Source of the DNA: Sedimenticola hydrogenitrophicus
GTDB taxonomy: Bacteria; Pseudomonadota; Gammaproteobacteria; Chromatiales; Chromatiaceae
Direction of reading: 5' to 3'
Assembly (NCBI RefSeq): GCF_029017505.1
Contig: NZ_JAQGEI010000012.1
Coordinates: 1-64,000 of the forward strand
Length of the DNA stretch: 64,000 nt
In this document: in pieces, positions 35,569 to 44,246 of the stretch
How positions within the stretch are numbered: the stretch's first letter is position 1
How the letters are laid out: every line of letters begins with the position of its first letter
The notes under the pieces: model-generated
Told to the model about the DNA's origin: nothing
Seen by the model: the letters and a program-made list of their open reading frames with translations, nothing else
Databases searched by the model: none
Program-made: the position numbers and the translations under genes

Positions 35569-35973
35569 ATGTTGCAAGCCCTACATAATGATGCCCTTGG
35601 CAAGTTGATCCTGCGTTTGGCCGTGGCGGGACTGATCCTGTTTCACGGCGTCGCCAAGTTGCTGAATCCGGGCGCGATCACCTGGATTGGCGACATGCTT
35701 GTCGGCTATGGCCTGCCGGCGTTCCTGGCTTATGCTGTGCTGCTTGGCGAGGTGGTGGCCCCGGTGATGGCCATCGTCGGCTGGCAGACCCGTCTGGCCG
35801 GCCTGCTGATGACCGGCAGCATGCTGGTCGCCTTGCTGCTGGTGCATACCGGCGAGGTGTTCATGCTCACCAAAAACGGCGGCTGGCAGCTGGAGCTGCA
35901 GGGCATGTTCCTGTTTGCCGCCCTGGCGCTGGTCTTTTTGGGCAGCGGGCGTATTGCGCTGAAGCCCGATTAA
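35569..35973 (+). CDS. DoxX-family membrane protein
   Basis: 134 aa, four helices: LILRLAVAGLILFHGVAKL, then GLPAFLAYAVLLGEVVAPVMAIVGWQTR, ... LQGMFLFAALALVFLG. This is the DoxX pattern, quinone-linked in thiosulfate:quinone oxidoreductase (DoxDA) of some sulfur oxidisers. Its position divergent to ttrBCA makes a link to thiosulfate, the product of tetrathionate reduction, attractive but unproven. The ATG at 35569 is 9 nt after AAGGAG; the earlier GTG is too close. Its stop codon abuts a repeat element. Confidence 0.82.
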   Translation: MLQALHNDALGKLILRLAVAGLILFHGVAKLLNPGAITWIGDMLVGYGLPAFLAYAVLLGEVVAPVMAIVGWQTRLAGLLMTGSMLVALLLVHTGEVFMLTKNGGWQLELQGMFLFAALALVFLGSGRIALKPD

Positions 35974-36133
35974 GGACCCGCGCAAGAATAAGTTCCTGTA
36001 TTCGGTCGCCCCTGGACCCCGCTGGCGGCGTTACGCTTTTTGCCAAGGGAACAGCCATTGCCTGCAAAGCGTGCCTCGCCAACGTGGCCCAGGAACACCC
36101 TCGGTACTACGGAATTATTCTTGCGCAGGCCCT
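35973..36133. mobile_element. MITE-like repeat element, family B, copy 1
   Basis: 161 bp with imperfect terminal inverted repeats: AGGACCCGCGCAAGAATAA on the left, and TTATTCTTGCGCAGGCCCT (36115-36133) on the right. The interior (TATTCGGTCG, CCCGCTGGCGGCGTTACGC, CCAAGGGAACAGCCATTGCC, CCTCGGTAC) is the reverse complement of the element at 41369-41529. No coding capacity; begins on the last base of the doxX stop codon. Confidence 0.82.
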
Positions 36134-36192
36134 AAGTCAGCGGCCGACCCGCCACCACGGGAAGCCCGCCGGGTGAACCATGAAGTGGCGGC

Positions 36193-36813
36193 TCAGTCGA
36201 CTTCTTGCTTGATGATCTGTTGCATGATGACCAGGTCGGCGACGGATGCCGCCTCCATCTTCTCCATGACACGGTGCCGGTGAACCTCGACGGTTCGTTC
36301 CACCACACCGAGTTCCGCGGCAATCACCTTGTTGGCGTGACCGGAGACGATCAGCGCCATCACCTCGCGCTCGCGCGGGGTCAGGCGTTCCACTCTTCGC
36401 CTGACATCGTCCAGCCGGATTTTTTGCGAGTAGGCGAGGCGGCTCTTGAGCATCGCTTCTCTGACCTTTTCCACCAGTTGCGGACCGTTAACGGGCTTTT
36501 GAATAAAATAAAAGGCGCCGTTGCTCATGGCGCGCACCGCCATCGGCACATCTCCATGGCCGGTGAGTATGATGATCTGTAGCGTGCTTCCCTGTTGTAC
36601 CATCCGTTCCAGCAGCTGCATCCCACTCATCCCGGGCATGCGCACGTCCAGGATCAGGACGCCGATGCTGTCCGGTTTCAGTGCCGGCAAAAAGGCCTCG
36701 GCCGAGTTGTAACTCGTCGCCGGGATATCCACCGCTTCCAGTAGCCAGGTCAGGGAGGAGCGGATGGAGGCGTCATCGTCGATGATGTGGACCATTTCGG
36801 GCTCGGTGGGCAT
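36193..36813 (-). CDS. ttrR: Tetrathionate response regulator (NarL/FixJ-type)
   Basis: 206 aa. The receiver domain has phosphoacceptor D56 (VLILDVRMPGMSG), followed by a LuxR-type helix-turn-helix (LTPREREVMALIVSGHANKVIAAELGVVERTVEVHRHRVMEKM). The ATG at 36813 lies one base after the ttrS stop codon, so translation is coupled. In other bacteria TtrR activates ttrBCA when tetrathionate is present; the target here should be the promoter before ttrB. Confidence 0.93.
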   Translation of the reverse strand: MPTEPEMVHIIDDDASIRSSLTWLLEAVDIPATSYNSAEAFLPALKPDSIGVLILDVRMPGMSGMQLLERMVQQGSTLQIIILTGHGDVPMAVRAMSNGAFYFIQKPVNGPQLVEKVREAMLKSRLAYSQKIRLDDVRRRVERLTPREREVMALIVSGHANKVIAAELGVVERTVEVHRHRVMEKMEAASVADLVIMQQIIKQEVD

Positions 36814-36814
36814 C

Positions 36815-38680
36815 TCAGGGTTCCTTATACACGGGCAGTACGATGCTGAAGCAGGCGCCCGGATGGGCATTGTCGATGACGCGGATGGTGCCACCATGGG
36901 ATTCCACGATGGATTGGCTCAGTGACAGTCCAAGCCCCATCCCGTCCGCGGTGGTGGTGAAAAACGGTTCAAACAGGTGGGATTTTCCCTGCGGATCTAT
37001 GCCGGGCCCAAAATCGCGCACATCAATACGTACGGCTCCCTCGGCAACGGCATAATGGGTGCTGAGTTCTATCCTGCGCCGCTCCGCGGCCAGGCCATTC
37101 AGGGCATCGGCCGCGTTGCGTAACAGATTGATGATCACCTGTTGCAGCTGGATGGTTTCACTGCAGACGGGCGGGATCGCTTCCGCCAGCGTCAGGTTCA
37201 CGCGGATGCCGCGCCTGTTGGCTTCCGCTGCGAACAGGTCGGTGGCTTCGCCCACCGCCTGATTGATATCGACGGCTTTACAGTGGGTCTGCTCTTTACG
37301 CAAAAAGCCACGCAGACGCTGAATAATGGCTCCGGCACGCTCCGCCTCTGATGCCATGCGCTGGATTACGTCGCGCAACTCATCCTGGGTGATGCGCCCC
37401 GATTCCAGGCGCCAGATACAACCCTGCGCATAACTGCTGATGGCGGAGAGGGGTTGATTCAGCTCATGGGCCAGTCCACTGGCCAGTTCCCCCGCGGTAC
37501 TGACCCTGGCGACATGGGCCAGTTCATTCTGCTGGGTCAGCAGCTTCTGCTCCGTCTGCTGCCGCTCCTCCATCTCTTCCTGCAGGCGCAGGTTCGCCCG
37601 CGTCAGTTGCGAGGTGCGGGTTCTGACCAGCTGCTCCACCCGGTAGACATGCCAGATCCACCACAGCACACCCAGGAGGGCGACCAGAATCCATTGCCAG
37701 TAGCGGGACCACAGTATCAGCAGGGTGGGACGGCGCATCCACTCATAGGGACCGATCTGCAGCTCCCGGAACAGATCATGAACCGCCTGGTATTCCACCG
37801 GAATGGTCCACCCCGAATACTCCCCGGCCAGCGCGGCGCGATGGTTGTCCGGCATCGCCAGCAGGGTCATGGTGACCAGTTTGGCCAGATGATCCGAGGT
37901 ACCGCCCAGTTTGGCCAGCGGCCAGTCGGGGTAGGCGGGGGTACTCACCCGACACTCCCCGGTATCGTTCGGACGCCCTCCCAGGACCTTCAGGTCAGCC
38001 ATGTCGATCAGTCCGGCACGGTCCATCTGTTCCAGCAGGCAGCCGCGAATGATGCCGGCATCGACACTCCCGTCGAGGACGGATTTCACGATATTGTCCT
38101 GGGGAAAGCCGGCAAACACCAGTTCCGCCAGGTCGCTGTTCGGGTCGATGGCGTGCTGTTTCATCTCCCCCCAGGCCACCTGGAAGCCGCCGAAGGCGTT
38201 CTCACTGACAGCCATAACCGATCGGTTTTTCAGGTCGCCGATATTCTTGAGATCCGTTCTGTCCGCACGCGCGATGATGGCGGAGTGGATGCGCCGGCTG
38301 GGAGACTGGTGGTGGTAACGCTGCAGCGTGGCAATCCTGCTGACGCCATACCGGTACTCAAGCTCGACGTAATTGCCGGGATTGGTAATGATAAAACTGA
38401 CTTGGCCCGCCTGAACGGCCTGTTCCATCTGTTCCAGATCGAGTGGCATCAGGTCGAAGGAGACCCCGGGGACCGCCAGGCTCAGGTATTCGACCGTCGG
38501 ACCCCAGATCTTCTCGGTGCGCTGTTCGCCGCGAAACGCCAGTACACCGATGTTCAGGTGCTGCCCCGCCAGCTCGCGGGCTTCATGGACGGCGCCCCCT
38601 GTTCCCGGCCAGAGCATTGCCAGGCAGAGTAGCAGGTTGCGGAACTGGTCCGAGGGTTGTGACGGCTTCATCGTGGGCAT
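36815..38680 (-). CDS. ttrS: Tetrathionate sensor histidine kinase
   Basis: 621 aa. A signal/anchor helix is followed by a PhnD-like periplasmic binding domain (LNIGVLAFRGEQRTEKIWGPTVEYLSLAVPG... about residues 40-300), the arrangement known for TtrS. A membrane helix follows (YWQWILVALLGVLWWIWHV, about 327-345), then a coiled coil, HisKA with GLAHELNQPLSAISSYAQG, and HATPase with DFGPGI and GMGLGLS. It senses periplasmic tetrathionate and phosphorylates TtrR. Two possible ATGs (38680, 38671) differ by three residues. Confidence 0.93.
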   Translation of the reverse strand: MPTMKPSQPSDQFRNLLLCLAMLWPGTGGAVHEARELAGQHLNIGVLAFRGEQRTEKIWGPTVEYLSLAVPGVSFDLMPLDLEQMEQAVQAGQVSFIITNPGNYVELEYRYGVSRIATLQRYHHQSPSRRIHSAIIARADRTDLKNIGDLKNRSVMAVSENAFGGFQVAWGEMKQHAIDPNSDLAELVFAGFPQDNIVKSVLDGSVDAGIIRGCLLEQMDRAGLIDMADLKVLGGRPNDTGECRVSTPAYPDWPLAKLGGTSDHLAKLVTMTLLAMPDNHRAALAGEYSGWTIPVEYQAVHDLFRELQIGPYEWMRRPTLLILWSRYWQWILVALLGVLWWIWHVYRVEQLVRTRTSQLTRANLRLQEEMEERQQTEQKLLTQQNELAHVARVSTAGELASGLAHELNQPLSAISSYAQGCIWRLESGRITQDELRDVIQRMASEAERAGAIIQRLRGFLRKEQTHCKAVDINQAVGEATDLFAAEANRRGIRVNLTLAEAIPPVCSETIQLQQVIINLLRNAADALNGLAAERRRIELSTHYAVAEGAVRIDVRDFGPGIDPQGKSHLFEPFFTTTADGMGLGLSLSQSIVESHGGTIRVIDNAHPGACFSIVLPVYKEP

Positions 38681-38916
38681 GGCTCACCGGGGCGGTGCGT
38701 CCACCATAGGTGAACCGGGTCCATCGTCCAATTGGGGAAAACCGAAACGGGGCGGCCGGACGTGGTCATGTGCAGTTGGTGGTCGAGGGCCAAATCGGAG
38801 TAGCGCGCGGTGAAGTGCCAGCCGGTCTGTTCGGTATGCAGGATCGGCAACCACGCCTGCCGCTCCGCCATCTCCTGCAGTTTGGCGGCGATCTGGTTAT
38901 TGAGTTCCCGACCCAT
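38668..38916 (-). CDS. Small hypothetical protein between lon and ttrS
   Basis: 82 aa, no signal or membrane segment: an N-terminal helix (RELNNQIAAKLQEMAERQ), a central stretch with several Trp and His, and a Pro-rich end. It exactly fills the 267 bp between two genes on the same strand and overlaps ttrS by 13 bp, as operon genes do. No family is recognised, and no strong ribosome site is visible, so it could be chance. Confidence 0.4.
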   Translation of the reverse strand: MGRELNNQIAAKLQEMAERQAWLPILHTEQTGWHFTARYSDLALDHQLHMTTSGRPVSVFPNWTMDPVHLWWTHRPGEPCPR

Positions 38917-38947
38917 GGATTCACTGCTGATGTTTCGACACGTCGGG

Positions 38948-41332
38948 TTACTCCTCCTTGAGGGTATTGCCGGCGTATTGCAGACGCAGGCTGATCCATT
39001 CCGCCAGCCGGACCTGGATCAGATAGTTGATGCTGCCCTCCGGAAACAGTCCGTCCTCGTCGGCTACCCCGGCCGGCAGGCCGGTCAGCAGTTCCATGGC
39101 CTGTTCCACGTGCTCCACCGCGTGGACATGGAACAATCCCGCCTCGGCGGCCTCGATAACCTCCTGTTTCAGCATCAGATCCTTGGTATTCGACGTTGGG
39201 ATGATGACGCCATGCTGTCCGTTCAGTCCGCGTGCCTTGCAGATGTCGAAGAATCCCTCGATCTTCTGGCAGACGCCGCCGATCGCCTGCATCTGGCCGT
39301 GCTGATTGATCGAGCCGGTGATGGCGAGGGACTGCTTCAGCGGGATATCGCCAATCGCCGACAGCAGGGCGCAGAGTTCGGCGGCCGAGGCGCTGTCTCC
39401 CTCGATCTGGCCGTAGGTCTGCTCGAATACCAGGCTGGCGGTGACCGAGAGCAGCTGGTTCTTGGCATAGCGCTGGCCAAGATAGGAGGAGAGAATCAGC
39501 ACCCCCTTGGAGTGGATCGGGCCGCCCTGTTTGGTCTCCCGTTCGATGTCGATGAACTCGCCGCTGCCCATGCGCGCGGTGGCGCTGATCCGGGTCGGCG
39601 CGCCGAAGGCGTAATCCCCCAGCTGCAGATAGGTCAGGCCGTTGACCTGGGCCAGTTGCACGCCGCTGGTTTCAATTCGCAGGGTGCCGTCCAGGATCAA
39701 CTCATGCAGCTGCTGTTCATACTGGTTACCACGGAACGCCTGTGACTGGATCGCCATATCCACGTCGATGCGGTGGATGCGGGTGCCGCCGCGCTGCTCG
39801 GACCGGTAGTCGGCCTCCTGCAGCAGGTCCAGCAGACTGCTCATCTTCAGCGAGATCTTGTCGCCGTGATTGGCCAGGCGGACCAGCTGTTCAATCAACC
39901 GTGCCACCCCGTCACGGGTGATCACCCGGATCCCCTCGCGTTTCTGCAAGGAGGCGATCAGGCGGGCATAGAGTAGTTCATTGTCCTCTTCCCGCGACAA
40001 CTGTTCGGCGAAATCGGCCGATACCTTGAACAGCAGGCTGAATTCCGGATCGTACTCTTTCAGCAGATAGAACAGCATGCGGCTGCCGATCAGCACCACC
40101 TTGAGATCCATGGGAACGGTCTCGGGCTCCAGCGAGATGGTGCTGATCAGGCTGAGTTGCCGCTCCAGCGATTCGATGCGGATCTCGCGCGAACGGATGG
40201 CCCGCTTCAGGCCGTCCCAGGCGAACGGGTTGGTCAGCACCTTCTCCGCATCGAGGATCAGGTAACCGCCGTTGGCGCGGTGCAGGGCGCCCTGTTTGAT
40301 CAGGGTGAAATCGGTCTGCAGGGTGCCCATGCGGGCCAAGTGTTCGATCCGCCCCAGCAGGTTCTGGTAGGTGGGATTGTCCTCGAAGATGACCGGCGCA
40401 CCCTGGGTTTCGGCGTTATCCACCAGCACATTGATCCGATAGCGGGTGAATTCCGGGTCCTGCGCTGTGAAGTTCTTTTCGCTGGACTCCCCGGCCTGGC
40501 GGAACATGTCGACGTTCTCGATAATGTCCTGCTTGGCCTGGGTGAGATAGGCGCTGATATTTTCGTTGGCCTGGTAGCGTACCACCAGTTCGTTGATGAA
40601 TTCGGTGACCGTCAGCTCCATGGTCTCGCGGTTGAGGCGGCTGAAACGCTGTTGCATCTCGCGCTGCCACTCCGGCAGGTGGCTCATGGTCTCCTTCAGC
40701 TCCTGCTTCATATCCTCCATGGCATCGCTGAGACGTTTCTGCTCCGCTTCCGGCAGCTGATCGAACTCGGCCGGGGTGAGCATTTTTCCATTGATATGCG
40801 GTGCCAGGGTAAAGCCGGTAGAGCCCTGCATCAACTTGATATCCAGGCGCTCGGCCTTTTCGCTCAGCCGTTTCACCATGGCGCTTTCCCGCAGGCTGAA
40901 GTCGTCCTGGATCTCCTTGGCCCGGCGCTGGTACTCGTCGCCGCGGAAGGCTGCCGGAATCGCCTTGATCAGATCATCGATCAGCTGCTCCATGTCGCGC
41001 CGCAGGCTCCTGCCCATGCCGGCCGGTATGCCCAGGGCGGTGGGGTTGTGCGGGTTTTGGAAATTGGCCACATAGCACCAGTCCAGGGGCTTGGCTGCCT
41101 CCATCGACTGCTTGAGCAGCGTCTCATGCACCAGGGTGTGCCGGCCCAGTCCATAGGAGCCCATGACATACAGGTTGTAGCCGGCGTGGGGCATGCCGAC
41201 GCCGAACCTGATCGCTTCCAGCACCCGCTCCTGGCCGATGGTTTCCGCCAGGTGTTCCAGCTCGGCGGTGGTTTCAAACGCAAGCAGTTCCGGATTGCAG
41301 GCGTGGTAAAGCTGTACCGGCTTCAACAACAT
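38948..41332 (-). CDS. Lon-like ATP-dependent protease (AAA_32 / LonB-YcbZ type)
   Basis: 794 aa. N-terminal AAA-type region with a degenerate P-loop (MGSYGLGRHTL), a long coiled-coil insertion (about 150-270), a second AAA part (GGYLILDAEKVLTNPFAWDGLKRAI) and a C-terminal Lon peptidase domain. The Ser-Lys dyad is in GDSASAAELCALLSA and PLKQSLAITGSI. This is the YcbZ/LonB-like group, not the housekeeping Lon. The ATG at 41332 starts the conserved protein; the frame is open a further 82 codons into the repeat element upstream, which is not part of the gene. Confidence 0.88.
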   Translation of the reverse strand: MLLKPVQLYHACNPELLAFETTAELEHLAETIGQERVLEAIRFGVGMPHAGYNLYVMGSYGLGRHTLVHETLLKQSMEAAKPLDWCYVANFQNPHNPTALGIPAGMGRSLRRDMEQLIDDLIKAIPAAFRGDEYQRRAKEIQDDFSLRESAMVKRLSEKAERLDIKLMQGSTGFTLAPHINGKMLTPAEFDQLPEAEQKRLSDAMEDMKQELKETMSHLPEWQREMQQRFSRLNRETMELTVTEFINELVVRYQANENISAYLTQAKQDIIENVDMFRQAGESSEKNFTAQDPEFTRYRINVLVDNAETQGAPVIFEDNPTYQNLLGRIEHLARMGTLQTDFTLIKQGALHRANGGYLILDAEKVLTNPFAWDGLKRAIRSREIRIESLERQLSLISTISLEPETVPMDLKVVLIGSRMLFYLLKEYDPEFSLLFKVSADFAEQLSREEDNELLYARLIASLQKREGIRVITRDGVARLIEQLVRLANHGDKISLKMSSLLDLLQEADYRSEQRGGTRIHRIDVDMAIQSQAFRGNQYEQQLHELILDGTLRIETSGVQLAQVNGLTYLQLGDYAFGAPTRISATARMGSGEFIDIERETKQGGPIHSKGVLILSSYLGQRYAKNQLLSVTASLVFEQTYGQIEGDSASAAELCALLSAIGDIPLKQSLAITGSINQHGQMQAIGGVCQKIEGFFDICKARGLNGQHGVIIPTSNTKDLMLKQEVIEAAEAGLFHVHAVEHVEQAMELLTGLPAGVADEDGLFPEGSINYLIQVRLAEWISLRLQYAGNTLKEE

Positions 41333-41368
41333 GTCTGAATACTCCTTATTCTGTCCGATGGTGCCCTT

Positions 41369-41529
41369 AGGGCTCGCGCAAGAATAATTTCGCAGTACCG
41401 AGGGCGTAACTGGGCTCCGCTGGCAAGGCACGCTTTGCAGGCAATGGCTGTTCCCTTGGCAAAAAGCGTAACGCCGCCAGCGGGGTCCAGTTGCGACCGA
41501 ATACCGAAACTTATTTTTGCGCGAGCCCT
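41369..41529. mobile_element. MITE-like repeat element, family B, copy 2
   Basis: 161 bp bounded by AGGGCTCGCGCAAGAATAA (41369-41387) and TTATTTTTGCGCGAGCCCT (41511-41529), nearly perfect inverted repeats. The interior is the reverse complement of the copy at 35973-36133. The two copies thus form a 160-bp inverted pair around ttrR-ttrS-lon. It sits 37 bp upstream of the lon-like start codon and may carry or disturb its promoter. Confidence 0.82.
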
Positions 41530-41708
41530 TGGATGAAGCATAATCCCTATCCGCATCCGGTGCCATGATGGAGGGCAATTACCGGCACAGCCGCCGTGCA
41601 AATTTGCAATTGCCCCTCCGATCCGGTTAGGGTCTGGTTGATACCAGGAGTCTGTCGGCCAAGTCCGCCAGACTCCTGGGTAAATTCACCAGCTATGCCC
41701 GTAACGCC

Positions 41709-43277
41709 ATGAGAAAATTACTGGCCGCCATCTTTGCCGTCCTCGGAATGCTGTCGAACGCCGGGGTCACGGCCACGACCCCGCCCAATGTCCTGGTGGT
41801 GGGACAGATTGCCGAGCCGAAATCCCTCGATCCGCACGCGGTTACGGCGCTGAACGATTTCCGCATCATCATGAACCTGTATGAGGGACTGGTGCGCTAC
41901 ACGCCGGGGACCCTGGAGATCGAGCCGTTGCTGGCGGAAAGCTGGGTCATCTCGGATGACGGCCTGCGCTATCGTTTCCGGCTGCGCCCGGGCGTCCGCT
42001 TCCATGATGGCACCCCGTTCGACGCCGCGGCGGTGAAGTTCAATTTTCAGCGCATGCTGGAGGAGGCGCATCCCTATCACGATACCGGTCCCTTTCCGCT
42101 CGCCTTCTTCTTTTCGTCGATCGACCGGATCGATGTTGTCGACAGCCTTACCGTGGAGTTTGTCCTGACCGAGCCCTACGCGCCGTTTCTCTCCAATCTG
42201 GCCTATCCGACCGGGCTAATGGTTTCGCCGGCGGCGGTGAAACGGTACGGCAAGGCATTCGGCCGCCACCCGGCCGGCACCGGGGCGTTCCGCTTTGCAG
42301 AGTGGCAGCCCAATGCCAAGGTGGTGCTGGTGCGCAATCCCGATTACCGGGCCGAGTACCGGACAGACGCCGCGCCGCTGGAGGCGGTGATCTACCGCCC
42401 CATCGCCGATGCCAATACCCGCATGGCGGAGATGCTCTCGGGTGGGCTGGATGTGATGGTCGAGGTGCCGCCCGACAGTCTGCAGCGGTTTCGTCGGGAT
42501 GCGCGTTTCACCGTCCATGAACAGGCGGGTCCCCACCTCTGGTTCCTGATCCTCAATACCCGACAGGGACCCTTTGCCGACAAGCGTATACGCCAGGCGG
42601 CCAACTACGCCGTCAACAAGCGGGCGCTGGTGGAGAATATCCTGCAGGGGAGTGCGGAGATCGCCGCCGGCCCGGTCCCGCCGGCCTTCGCCTGGGCCTA
42701 CGAGAACTCGCTGGTTCCCTATCCCTACGATCCGCAGAAGGCCCAGGCGCTGCTTGACGAGGCCGGCTACCAGGGGCAGGAGTTGACCTTCTACGTGACC
42801 CAGGGCGGTTCCGGGATGCTGGATCCGGTGACCATGGGCACGGCGATCCAGGCCGACCTGCGGGCGGTGGGGATGCCGGTCAGGATCGAGAGCTACGAGT
42901 GGAACAGCTACCTGGGCCGGGTCAATGCGGGCCTGGAAGGCAAGGCCGACCTGGCGGAGATGGCCTGGATGACCAATGATCCCGATACCCTGCCTTACCT
43001 GACCCTGCGCGGCGCGGCATTCCCGGAGCAGGGCGGTTTCAACTCCGGCTATTATGCCAATCCGGAAGTGGATCGATTACTGGCCCGGGCACGCCGCAGC
43101 ACCGACCGGGCGGAACGCGCGCGCCTCTACAAGCAGATGCAGGTGATTGTCCAGGAGGATGCCCCGTGGCTGTTCGTCGCCCATTGGAAACAGAACGCCG
43201 TCACCAGCGTCCGGGTAAAAAACTTCCAGCTGCAGCCGTCGTTTTTCCTCCTGTTGCAGCGGGCGGCGAAGCCCTGA
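41709..43277 (+). CDS. Peptide/nickel-type ABC transporter substrate-binding protein
   Basis: 522 aa. Sec signal MRKLLAAIFAVLGMLSNAG, then the SBP_bac_5 family pattern: PKSLDPHAVTALNDFRIIMNLYEGL, PLLAESW.ISDDGLRYRFRLRPGVRFHDGTPFDA, TGAFRFAEW, and DKRIRQAANYAVNKRALV. It binds di/oligopeptides or another solute for the ABC complex encoded downstream. Gene order and stop-to-start spacing (21 bp) make a four-gene operon. The ligand is not deducible; dipeptide, glutathione and microcin-type importers share this architecture. Confidence 0.92.
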   Translation: MRKLLAAIFAVLGMLSNAGVTATTPPNVLVVGQIAEPKSLDPHAVTALNDFRIIMNLYEGLVRYTPGTLEIEPLLAESWVISDDGLRYRFRLRPGVRFHDGTPFDAAAVKFNFQRMLEEAHPYHDTGPFPLAFFFSSIDRIDVVDSLTVEFVLTEPYAPFLSNLAYPTGLMVSPAAVKRYGKAFGRHPAGTGAFRFAEWQPNAKVVLVRNPDYRAEYRTDAAPLEAVIYRPIADANTRMAEMLSGGLDVMVEVPPDSLQRFRRDARFTVHEQAGPHLWFLILNTRQGPFADKRIRQAANYAVNKRALVENILQGSAEIAAGPVPPAFAWAYENSLVPYPYDPQKAQALLDEAGYQGQELTFYVTQGGSGMLDPVTMGTAIQADLRAVGMPVRIESYEWNSYLGRVNAGLEGKADLAEMAWMTNDPDTLPYLTLRGAAFPEQGGFNSGYYANPEVDRLLARARRSTDRAERARLYKQMQVIVQEDAPWLFVAHWKQNAVTSVRVKNFQLQPSFFLLLQRAAKP

Positions 43278-43298
43278 CGGATTTGACGGATCACGCGC

Positions 43299-44246
43299 TT
43301 GCCTGCCTATATCGCTAAACGTCTGTTGGCCCTGATCCCGGTCCTGTTCGGGTTGTCGGTGATCGTCTTCCTGATGATGGCGCTGATCCCGGGCGATCCC
43401 GCCAGCGCCATTCTCGGCAGCTATGCCACGCCGGAGAACGTGGCACGGCTGAATCGCGACCTCGGACTGGACCGCAGCCTGCCGGAGCAGTATCTGATCT
43501 GGCTGGGCAACCTGTTCGAGGGCGATCTGGGCCGTTCCTACAGCCTCAACCGGCCGGTCCTGGATGAGGTGCTGGAGCGCTTCTCCGCCACCCTGATCCT
43601 GGCCGGCAGCGCATTGCTGTTGTGTTCGCTGCTTGGGCTGTTGGCGGGGGTGGTGTCCGCGGTACGCCAGTACGGCTGGGCGGACAAGCTGATCACCCTG
43701 CTGGTGCTGGTCGGTATCTCCACCCCCTCGTTCTGGCTCGGCCTGCTGCTGATCCTGCTGTTCGCGGTCAACAGCCAATGGTTTCCTGCCAGCGGCATGT
43801 ATGCCATCTACGGCGGAGGCGATCTGGCCGACCTGTTGCACCACCTGTTCCTGCCCATGCTGACCCTGTCGGTGGTGGCCACCGGGGTGATCGCCCGGCT
43901 GACCCGCACCGCCATGCTGGAGGTGCTGCGCCAGGACTATATCCGTACCGCCCGGGCCAAGGGGCTGTCGGAACGCCGGGTGATCTATCATCACGCCTTC
44001 CGGGTGGCGCTGGTCAGCGTGATCCCGGTGATCGGTATCCAGGCCGGCTTTGTCATGGGCGGCGCGGTCTATATCGAGACGGTGTTTCAGTGGCCGGGGA
44101 TCGGTTCCATGCTGGTGCAGGCGATCTCCAGCCGGGACCTGCTGCTGGTGCAGGGCGGTGTACTGCTGGTGACGGTCGCCTATGTGCTGATCAATCTGCT
44201 GGCCGATCTGGCGCAGAGCCTGATCGACCCGAGATTGCGCCGATGA
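43299..44246 (+). CDS. ABC transporter permease, DppB-like
   Basis: 315 aa. AYIAKRLLALIPVLFGLSVIVFLMMALIPGDPA is the classic DppB N-terminus. Six helices follow, with the EAA loop DYIRTARAKGLSERRVIYHHAFRVAL. The only possible start that preserves this N-terminus is a TTG at 43299, because the frame has a stop five codons further upstream. The stop overlaps the next start (ATGA). Confidence 0.93.
   Translation: MPAYIAKRLLALIPVLFGLSVIVFLMMALIPGDPASAILGSYATPENVARLNRDLGLDRSLPEQYLIWLGNLFEGDLGRSYSLNRPVLDEVLERFSATLILAGSALLLCSLLGLLAGVVSAVRQYGWADKLITLLVLVGISTPSFWLGLLLILLFAVNSQWFPASGMYAIYGGGDLADLLHHLFLPMLTLSVVATGVIARLTRTAMLEVLRQDYIRTARAKGLSERRVIYHHAFRVALVSVIPVIGIQAGFVMGGAVYIETVFQWPGIGSMLVQAISSRDLLLVQGGVLLVTVAYVLINLLADLAQSLIDPRLRR

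Noticed and set aside
41333-41578. 82-codon N-terminal extension of the Lon-like protease
   Set aside because: The extra codons run through repeat element B and match nothing in the family; the ATG at 41332 begins the conserved sequence.
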